Source: Bergeyella zoohelcum (lineage in GTDB: Bacteria > Bacteroidota > Bacteroidia > Flavobacteriales > Weeksellaceae). From it: a stretch of 6,639 bases of DNA. This document shows positions 1 to 4,173 of the stretch, in pieces. The position numbers and the translations under genes were made by a program. Numbering within the stretch: position 1 is the stretch's first letter; every line of letters begins with the position of its first letter. The stretch is from positions 2,256-8,894 of the forward strand of contig JAUNHO010000029.1 in assembly GCA_030523905.1 (NCBI GenBank), given 5' to 3'. Below the pieces are notes generated by a model that ran no database searches, was not told where the DNA came from, and saw nothing but the letters and a program-made list of their open reading frames with translations.

Positions 1-1376
1 TCCTCCGCCATTTTCTTGGTGAGTGTGGTTACGAGTACGCGTTCGTCTTCTTCGGCTCTTTTTTGGATTTCCTCCATCAAATCATCTACTTGGTTATGCG
101 TAGGGCGTACCTCAATGATAGGGTCTAAAAGCCCCGTAGGGCGTATGATTTGCTCTATATACTCGCCATCGGTTTTTTCCAGTTCGTAGTCGGCTGGTGT
201 GGCAGAAACATAGATGACTTGGTTTTGCATTTGCTCAAATTCTGGGAATTTCAGCGGTCTGTTGTCCATTGCGGCTGGTAGGCGAAAGCCGTATTCTACA
301 AGGACTTCTTTTCGGCTTCTATCTCCGCCGTACATTGCGTGAACTTGCGGAAGAGTGGCGTGGGATTCATCTATGACCATTAGGTAATCCCCTGGGAAAT
401 AGTCCAATAGACAGAAAGGTCGGCTACCTGGCTCTCTGCCGTCCATATATCGGGAGTAGTTCTCAATGCCAGAGCAGTAGCCTAGTTCTTTTATCATTTC
501 CAAATCCAGTTCGGTGCGTTCTTGTAATCGCTTGGCTTCCAGAGGTCTTTCGGTGTTTTGGAAAAATTCTACTTGCTTTACCAAATCATCTTGAATGTCC
601 TTTATGGCATTATTCAGGGTTTCTTTTGAGGTAACGAAAAGATTAGCAGGGTAGATTTGTATTTTATCAAAATTAGAAAGCACATTCCCTGTAATAGGGT
701 CAAAACTTTGGATTTTGTCTATCTCATCACCGAAGAACTGCACACGGATAGCGGTATCTGCATAGGCAGGGAAAACATCTATCACATCGCCTTTCACACG
801 GAAAGTCCCTCGCTGAAATTCGGTCATTGTACGAGCATACAGAGCCTCTACCAGAGAATGAAGAAAAGCGGTGCGAGTGGTTTTCTGCCCTATCTCTATG
901 GAAACCAATGTTTTATGAAACTCGGAAGGATTGCCAATACCATAGATACAAGATACAGATGCCACAATAAGCACATCTCTACGCCCTGAAAGTAGGCTAG
1001 AAGTGGCTGCCAGACGGAGTTTCTCCACCTCTTCATTGATGCTGAGGTCCTTCTCTATATAAGTCCCAGTGGTGGCAATGTACGCCTCGGGCTGATAATA
1101 ATCATAATAAGACACGAAATACTCCACGGCATTATCAGGAAAAAACTCCTTAAACTCCATAAAGAGCTGTGCCGCAAGGGTTTTGTTGTGGGCTAAAACA
1201 ATGGTGGGTTTCTGTATATTCTGCACCACATTGGCGATGGTAAAGGTCTTCCCAGAGCCTGTAACGCCGAGTAGCGTTTGGTATTTTTCACCTTTTTCTA
1301 GTCCTTCGGTGAGTTTCTTGATGGCATTGGGCTGGTCGCCTGTGGGCTTGAACTCGGATTGTAGATTGAATTTCAT
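1..1376 (-). CDS. uvrB: UvrABC system protein B, 5' part (partial, C-terminus off the left edge)
   Basis: UvrB is the damage-verifying, helicase-like subunit of cytoplasmic nucleotide excision repair. It is loaded onto DNA by UvrA and then recruits UvrC. Reading the minus strand from ATG 1376-1374 gives 458 codons without a stop. Residues 37-44 are the Walker A motif GVTGSGKT. Residues 89-99 (SYYDYYQPEAY) are the aromatic beta-hairpin base that UvrB inserts between DNA strands. DESH at 336-339 is the Walker B/motif II box. RPTGLLDP near residue 410 is also typical of UvrB. The start fits the family N-terminus (MKFNLQSEFKPTGDQP). UvrB is usually about 660-675 residues, so the last third, with the final helicase motifs and the UvrC-binding UVR motif, lies outside the window. 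No frameshift or internal stop was seen. An exact TAnnTTTG box ends four bases before the ATG, and a terminator-like hairpin separates the gene from its upstream neighbour. Identification is very secure. Confidence 0.97.
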   Translation of the reverse strand, partial: MKFNLQSEFKPTGDQPNAIKKLTEGLEKGEKYQTLLGVTGSGKTFTIANVVQNIQKPTIVLAHNKTLAAQLFMEFKEFFPDNAVEYFVSYYDYYQPEAYIATTGTYIEKDLSINEEVEKLRLAATSSLLSGRRDVLIVASVSCIYGIGNPSEFHKTLVSIEIGQKTTRTAFLHSLVEALYARTMTEFQRGTFRVKGDVIDVFPAYADTAIRVQFFGDEIDKIQSFDPITGNVLSNFDKIQIYPANLFVTSKETLNNAIKDIQDDLVKQVEFFQNTERPLEAKRLQERTELDLEMIKELGYCSGIENYSRYMDGREPGSRPFCLLDYFPGDYLMVIDESHATLPQVHAMYGGDRSRKEVLVEYGFRLPAAMDNRPLKFPEFEQMQNQVIYVSATPADYELEKTDGEYIEQIIRPTGLLDPIIEVRPTHNQVDDLMEEIQKRAEEDERVLVTTLTKKMAE

Positions 1377-1380
1377 CAGC

Positions 1381-1388
1381 CAAAAATA
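1381..1388 (-). promoter_or_regulatory. Putative uvrB promoter -7 box (TAnnTTTG)
   Basis: On the minus strand this reads TATTTTTG, an exact match to the Bacteroidota housekeeping -7 consensus TAnnTTTG. Only four bases (GCTG) separate it from the uvrB ATG, so a transcript from it would begin at or next to the start codon (leaderless). No TTG-type -33 element lies at the usual 19-21 base spacing; the nearest TTG lies 12 bases upstream, inside the neighbouring hairpin. The assignment rests on the -7 match alone. Confidence 0.45.
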
Positions 1389-1425
1389 CGAAAAAAATGC
1401 CAAGAAATATTTTTCTTGACATTTT
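1388..1425 (-). terminator. Rho-independent terminator after the lysine-rich small gene
   Basis: Read on the minus strand, AAAATG-t-CAAGAAA pairs with TTTCTTG-g-CATTTT around a four-base loop, with one mismatch in the stem, and a run of seven T follows directly. It begins 9 bases past the stop codon of the small lysine-rich gene. The stem is AT-rich and therefore of moderate strength. Its T-run lies only a few bases before the putative uvrB -7 box, so terminator and promoter are compressed into the same 57-bp gap. Confidence 0.65.
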
Positions 1426-1433
1426 AGGGGTTA

Positions 1434-1694
1434 CTATTTTTCTTGTTTTTCCTTGAAGCGTTTGTCTGGTGTGCCGTCTTTTTTCAGCTTTTTGTTTTCT
1501 TTGAAGCGTTTATCAGGCGTGCCATCTTTTTTCAGCCTAGCCGTTTCGTTTTGTTTTTCGGCTTTTAGCTCTTTGCTTTTTTTCTTAGCCTTTTCTTTTA
1601 CTTCTTTTTTTAGAGGCTCTTGCTGTTGTTTTTCTTGTGCTAGTCCGAATGTAAGCCCCAATCCTAGTAGGAGCATTGTCATCATTTTTTTCAT
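1434..1694 (-). CDS. Small exported lysine-rich protein with a duplicated LKKDGTPDKRFKEN repeat
   Basis: An 86-residue protein of unknown function. Residues 1-19 are a clear Sec signal peptide (MKKMMT, hydrophobic core, GLA before Q20), so the mature part is expected in the periplasm. No lipobox cysteine is present. The mature chain is very hydrophilic: 25 of 86 residues are Lys. It begins with a Gln/Glu/Lys-rich, probably helical stretch (20-50) and ends with two 16-residue repeats at 54-69 and 70-85, each beginning LKKDGTPDKRFKE. The repeats are identical over 13 residues, while their codons differ at five synonymous positions, which supports a translated and selected protein. My unverified recollection is that similar DGTPD-K-R repeats occur in small flavobacterial proteins. 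Terminators on both sides suggest a single-gene transcript. A role cannot be given; the charge would suit binding an anionic partner such as nucleic acid or LPS, but that is only a guess. Confidence 0.85.
   Translation of the reverse strand: MKKMMTMLLLGLGLTFGLAQEKQQQEPLKKEVKEKAKKKSKELKAEKQNETARLKKDGTPDKRFKENKKLKKDGTPDKRFKEKQEK
1440..1535 (-). repeat. Two tandem 48-bp coding repeats
   Basis: Copy A is 1488-1535 and copy B 1440-1487, in the direction of translation. Each encodes 16 residues starting LKKDGTPDKRFKE. Over the first 12 codons the copies differ at five third positions (GAT/GAC, ACG/ACA, CCT/CCA, GAT/GAC, AAA/AAG) and at no amino acid. This is the pattern of an old duplication held by protein-level selection, not recent slippage. 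Confidence 0.9.
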
Positions 1695-1731
1695 TGTCTT
1701 ATCGGTTTTTCAATTTCTACTGACTAAATAT

Positions 1732-1740
1732 CAAAATCTA
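1732..1740 (-). promoter_or_regulatory. Weak candidate -7 box for the lysine-rich gene
   Basis: The minus strand reads TAGATTTTG, one base longer than TAnnTTTG. It lies 37 bases upstream of the ATG in the 173-bp gap before the bacilliredoxin gene. A TTG lies 13 bases further upstream, a shorter spacing than usual. The gap otherwise holds only the bacilliredoxin terminator (1830-1862) and AT-rich sequence. Weak candidate. Confidence 0.25.
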
Positions 1741-1828
1741 TGCTAAAAAAATGCAATAGATGAAAAATTATGATAATTTTAACAAATTTATTAAGCATTT
1801 CAAAACAGATTTCAATCAATCTCACAAT

Positions 1829-1862
1829 AAAAAACTCCTTTCTATTTTGGAAAGGAGTTCGT
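1829..1862 (-). terminator. Rho-independent terminator after the bacilliredoxin gene
   Basis: A perfect 10-bp stem, AACTCCTTTC (1833-1842) with GAAAGGAGTT (1850-1859), encloses a 7-base loop. On the minus strand it starts 8 bases after the bacilliredoxin stop codon, and the stem runs into a short T tract. On the plus strand it is followed by eight T, so it could work in both directions, but no plus-strand gene leads into it. Confidence 0.8.
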
Positions 1863-1867
1863 TTTTT

Positions 1868-2278
1868 TTAGCAATATTCATCATAAGCCGCTTGGAGATT
1901 CGCCGCTATGGCTCCTGCTGGGTTGCCCTCTATATGGTGTCTTTCAAGCATATGGACAAGCTCACCATCTTTGAACAACGCCACGCAAGGGGAGCTCGGT
2001 GGGAATGGTGCAAGGTGCTTTCTGGCCTCGGAAACGGCATCTAGGTCAAACCCCGCGAAAACCGTAGTAAGGTGGTCTGGTTTTTTATCGCCAGTAAGGG
2101 AGTAGAGTACGCCTGGTCTTGCCGCACCAGCTGCACATCCACATACGGAATTTACCATCAGTAGGGTCGTTCCTGCTTGTTTCAGGGCTTCATTAACTTG
2201 TTCAGGGGTTGTAAGGTCTTGGAAACCTCTATCTGTCAGCTCGCCTTTCATTGGCATTACTAATTCTGCTGGATACAT
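1868..2278 (-). CDS. Bacilliredoxin, BrxA/BrxB (YphP/YqiW) family
   Basis: A 136-residue, full-length member of the BrxA/BrxB family, thioredoxin-fold proteins of the cytosol. In Firmicutes these remove bacillithiol from S-bacillithiolated proteins after oxidative stress. Diagnostic stretches are MYPAELVMPM at the N-terminus, the CGC active site at C46-G47-C48 within NSVCGCAAGAARPG, FPPSSP at 92-97, and a C-terminal EYC ending in Cys136, as seen in other members. In the known mechanism the first CGC Cys accepts the bacillithiol. C98 is an additional cysteine just after FPPSSP, a place where I would more often expect serine. The start agrees with the family N-terminus. A TAnnTTTG box lies 43 bases upstream and a strong terminator follows, so it is probably transcribed alone. 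BrxA and BrxB are close paralogues, so no symbol is assigned. By hand count, bases 1921-2220 are about 51% G+C, higher than the genes to the right. Confidence 0.93.
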   Translation of the reverse strand: MYPAELVMPMKGELTDRGFQDLTTPEQVNEALKQAGTTLLMVNSVCGCAAGAARPGVLYSLTGDKKPDHLTTVFAGFDLDAVSEARKHLAPFPPSSPCVALFKDGELVHMLERHHIEGNPAGAIAANLQAAYDEYC

Positions 2279-2321
2279 AATTTATTGTTTTGAAATTAAT
2301 ATTAATTGATAAAATAAAAAG

Positions 2322-2329
2322 CAAAAATA
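2322..2329 (-). promoter_or_regulatory. Putative bacilliredoxin promoter -7 box (TAnnTTTG)
   Basis: The minus strand reads TATTTTTG, an exact consensus match. It would give an A/T-rich leader of roughly 35-40 bases before the ATG. No convincing -33 TTG is visible at the expected distance. Confidence 0.5.
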
Positions 2330-2451
2330 AGGATTTCTCTTTTTATTTCCGTAAAAGAAAGAAGTAAAAATCATACCAAATAATAAAACTGACAAAATGG
2401 CTTATTCTTAGGAGGTGAAAACCAAGGTTTTTATAAAAAAATAAGGAGATT

Positions 2452-2464
2452 TTCTTCGGAAGAA
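2452..2464. promoter_or_regulatory. Perfect short inverted repeat upstream of the sigma operon
   Basis: TTCTTC and GAAGAA flank a single G. It lies 22 bases before the TAACTTTG box of the sigma operon, a place where an operator or an upstream promoter element could act. Repeats this short also arise by chance in AT-rich DNA, so this is only a candidate. Confidence 0.25.
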
Positions 2465-2486
2465 TACTTTTTCCACTAATAAATTT

Positions 2487-2494
2487 TAACTTTG
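2487..2494 (+). promoter_or_regulatory. Putative sigma-operon promoter -7 box (TAnnTTTG)
   Basis: TAACTTTG matches the Bacteroidota primary-sigma -7 consensus and would start transcription near 2500, leaving a leader of roughly 30 bases before the ATG at 2529. A -33 TTG is not evident. An additional ECF-type promoter for autoregulation may exist but cannot be recognised without the sigma factor's target sequence. Confidence 0.5.
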
Positions 2495-2528
2495 AGGCGT
2501 TTTTATAATCCAAACAAATAGGTAACTG

Positions 2529-3080
2529 ATGAAACCCACCGAAAAGGATATTATCACAATGATGTCAGATGTGCGAACCGCCGAAAAAGGGCTTCGTGCA
2601 ATGATGGATACCTACCAAAGTAGGTTGTATTGGCATATCCGTAGGCTGGTGGTAGAGCATCCTTTGGCACAGGAAATCTTGCAGGATACTTTCATCAAGG
2701 CGTACAAAAATATTCATCAGTTTAATGAAAATAGCAAACTTTTCACTTGGTTGTACAGAATTGCCACCAATGAGGCACTTCAACAAATAGCAAAGCTGAA
2801 AAAAATGCAAAAAACCGATGAAAACGCCGAAGAACTGATGCAGAATTTGGTGGCTAGTAATATGGAAAACGATGCAGAAGGCATACAGATTCTCCTGCAA
2901 AACGCTATACAAACCTTGCCAGAGAAACAGAAATTGGTTTTTACAATGAGGTATTATGACGATTTGCCCTATGAGGAAATGAGCGAGATTTTACAGATGT
3001 CGGTGGCGACTTTGAAAACCAATTATCACTATGCCAAGCAGAAAATAGAGCAATATATAAGAGATAATTATGATGCTTAA
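2529..3080 (+). CDS. RNA polymerase sigma-70 factor, ECF type
   Basis: A 183-residue alternative sigma factor with only regions 2 and 4, which directs RNA polymerase to a dedicated promoter set. The region 2 domain spans about residues 24-90, including AQEILQDTFIKAYKNI (47-62, region 2.2) and FTWLYRIATNEAL (72-84, regions 2.3-2.4). A polar Lys/Asn/Glu-rich linker (about 90-117) follows. Region 4 begins at LPEKQKLVFTMRYYDDL (130-146), and its helix-turn-helix lies at about 148-173 (YEEMSEILQMSVATLK, then NYHYAKQKI). This is the usual ECF length, with no C-terminal extension and no cysteine. The ATG at 2529 gives the N-terminal length expected for this family; the Met pair at residues 11-12 is a less likely start. 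The stop overlaps the next ORF, a putative anti-sigma factor, which implies translational coupling. The regulon is unknown. Confidence 0.93.
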   Translation: MKPTEKDIITMMSDVRTAEKGLRAMMDTYQSRLYWHIRRLVVEHPLAQEILQDTFIKAYKNIHQFNENSKLFTWLYRIATNEALQQIAKLKKMQKTDENAEELMQNLVASNMENDAEGIQILLQNAIQTLPEKQKLVFTMRYYDDLPYEEMSEILQMSVATLKTNYHYAKQKIEQYIRDNYDA

Positions 3081-3597
3081 AAAAACATTAGAAAACAAAA
3101 TGAAAAATATTGATATAGAGCAGATTGAACGAAAAAACAACTATAAAACTCCTGAAAATTTCTTTCAGGAAATGCAGGATAATGTATTGAGGCAAACCAT
3201 AGCGGAGAAACCTCACCAAACGAAGATTTATCAGCTGAAATCGTATTGGGCATATGGTGTTGCGGCATCTTTGTTGCTTGTTTTTGGCTTGGTGTTTTTT
3301 ATTAATCAACCGAATGAAAAACCACAAATCGCAATTACCGATAAACCTCATTTTATAGAAAAAACCTCACCAGAATCAACTGAAAAAAACATAGAACCAA
3401 CCGAGAAAAAAACGGATTTTCAGGAAGATAAAATAGCATTTGTTTCCCCAAAAATAGAGACCAATAATAAAGCCGTTACTAAAAAAGAGGCTTTGGGGAG
3501 TGAGGCTATGAGCCAAGTCATCAATGTGATGAGCGAGGAAGAAATTACAGATTTTGCAAGTAAATACGAACAAGATGTTTATTTTGAACTTTATTAA
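3070..3597 (+). CDS. Putative single-pass membrane anti-sigma factor
   Basis: A 175-residue protein that probably holds the adjacent ECF sigma factor inactive at the inner membrane. Residues 1-56 are a polar, presumably cytoplasmic segment containing YKTPENFFQEMQDNVL (25-40), a pattern common in Bacteroidota anti-sigma proteins. One transmembrane helix follows at about 59-79. The rest is a Glu/Lys/Thr/Pro-rich periplasmic tail that ends in a more ordered segment, SQVINVMSEEEITDFASKY (148-166). There is no cysteine, so it is not a zinc-binding ZAS-type redox anti-sigma factor. The ORF starts at tandem ATGs (3070, 3073) that overlap the sigma stop by 11 bases. ATG 3100 (residue 11, MKNIDIEQIERKN) is an equally plausible start and would begin 19 bases past that stop. 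Function is inferred from position, topology and the N-terminal pattern, because similarity in this family is low. Confidence 0.8.
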   Translation: MMLKKTLENKMKNIDIEQIERKNNYKTPENFFQEMQDNVLRQTIAEKPHQTKIYQLKSYWAYGVAASLLLVFGLVFFINQPNEKPQIAITDKPHFIEKTSPESTEKNIEPTEKKTDFQEDKIAFVSPKIETNNKAVTKKEALGSEAMSQVINVMSEEEITDFASKYEQDVYFELY

Positions 3598-3607
3598 TAC
3601 AAAAACG

Positions 3608-4099
3608 ATGAAAAAAACACTGGTAGCACTGGCGGTAGGCATTAGCAGTATGGCTTTTGCACAAGAAAACGAAGGGCATAAAAAGAAAAACGACCCTATT
3701 TTTGAAGCGATGTCCGTAGCGGATAAAGAGCGATTCAAAAAGGCTTCCTCCGAGGAGAAAATAAAGATGTTTAGAGAGATGCAAATCCAAATGATGCTGA
3801 AAAAACTCAATCTTTCGGCTGAAAAACAAACTCCCGTGAAGGTGCTTTTGGAAGATTATTTCGCGGAGAGAGATGCGGTTTTCAAGCAATTCAAAAACAA
3901 AGAATCCGATGAGAATCTAACCAACGAGGAGGCTTTGAAAAGGATAAAAACGGGTTTTGATACGGCACAAAAATTATTAGATGTGAGAAAAATCTACACC
4001 GATAAATTCCTAAAAGAACTCTCTCCGCAGCAGGTCATAAGGCTTCATAAAATGGAAAAAGAGATGATGAGCCATTTCAAAAAACATAGAGATAAATAA
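3608..4099 (+). CDS. Exported small helical protein, Spy/CpxP-like, putative sensor of the sigma module
   Basis: A 163-residue protein. The start at 3608 is chosen because it opens directly with a signal peptide (MKKTLVALAV..., cleavage likely at AFA|QE, residues 18/19). The same frame is open from ATG 3554, but that would put 18 residues ahead of the signal and overlap the anti-sigma gene. The mature chain is highly charged and predicted almost entirely helical. It contains LSAEKQ (69-74) and LSPQQ (138-142), which resemble the LTxxQ motifs of periplasmic Spy/CpxP/ZraP proteins; the first is off by one residue. Met and His cluster at 54-63 and, with Glu, at 147-160 (HKMEKEMMSHFKKH), which could bind metal. 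There is no cysteine. The gene follows the anti-sigma gene by 10 bases and is the last of the operon, so a role as periplasmic chaperone or stress/metal sensor feeding the anti-sigma factor is plausible but inferred. Confidence 0.78.
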   Translation: MKKTLVALAVGISSMAFAQENEGHKKKNDPIFEAMSVADKERFKKASSEEKIKMFREMQIQMMLKKLNLSAEKQTPVKVLLEDYFAERDAVFKQFKNKESDENLTNEEALKRIKTGFDTAQKLLDVRKIYTDKFLKELSPQQVIRLHKMEKEMMSHFKKHRDK

Positions 4100-4102
4100 A
4101 CG

Positions 4103-4128
4103 AGATTGGTTTTTGCCAATCTTTTTTT
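4103..4128 (+). terminator. Rho-independent terminator of the sigma-factor operon
   Basis: A perfect 7-bp stem, AGATTGG (4103-4109) with CCAATCT (4116-4122), encloses a 6-base loop and runs into seven T (4122-4128). It begins 3 bases past the stop of the Spy-like gene, so the three-gene operon ends here and the GH3 gene is transcribed separately. Confidence 0.88.
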
Positions 4129-4161
4129 GTTGAGTTTCGGTGGGCTGTCTTCAAAAATTTT

Positions 4162-4169
4162 TACCTTTG
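4162..4169 (+). promoter_or_regulatory. Putative GH3-gene promoter -7 box (TAnnTTTG)
   Basis: TACCTTTG is an exact consensus match that ends four bases before the ATG at 4174, the same geometry as at uvrB. Transcription starting a few bases downstream would give a leaderless or nearly leaderless mRNA. No clear -33 TTG is present at standard spacing. Confidence 0.5.
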
Positions 4170-4173
4170 CCGT

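Larger units (their letters stand above)
2279..2528. other. Divergent intergenic region, AT-rich, no gene
   Basis: These 250 bp separate the bacilliredoxin gene (leftward) from the sigma-factor operon (rightward). I find no credible ORF. It holds one TAnnTTTG box for each direction, an isolated AGGAGGTGA at 2410-2418 with no suitable start codon after it, and two short inverted repeats: AAAACC-aa-GGTTTT (2418-2431) and TTCTTC-g-GAAGAA (2452-2464). The last lies just upstream of the sigma-operon -7 box and could be an operator or the footprint of an autoregulated ECF promoter. That is not demonstrated by the sequence. Confidence 0.6.

Noticed and set aside
657..1419. Two plus-strand ORFs (657-989 and 1183-1419)
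   Set aside because: They lie antisense to uvrB, whose conserved motifs are read continuously on the minus strand. Their translations resemble no family.
1453..1746. Plus-strand Ser/Phe-rich ORF of 97 codons
   Set aside because: It is the reverse reading of the lysine codons of the small exported protein. The signal peptide and synonymous repeat divergence favour the minus strand.
1760..2044. Plus-strand ORF starting in the intergenic gap and running into the bacilliredoxin gene
   Set aside because: It passes through the terminator hairpin and then antisense through a well-conserved gene, with no recognisable domain.
2415..2444. Tiny reading frame (GTG, 9 codons) at the AGGAGGTGA site
   Set aside because: The putative ribosome site overlaps the start itself and the peptide is only nine residues; no support for translation.
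3554..3607. Upstream start for the Spy-like protein at 3554
   Set aside because: It would place 18 polar residues before a clean signal peptide and overlap the anti-sigma gene by 44 bases.
3376..3889. Minus-strand ORFs across the anti-sigma and Spy-like genes
   Set aside because: Phe/Leu-rich shadows of Lys/Glu-rich plus-strand genes that have a coherent operon, signal peptide and terminator.
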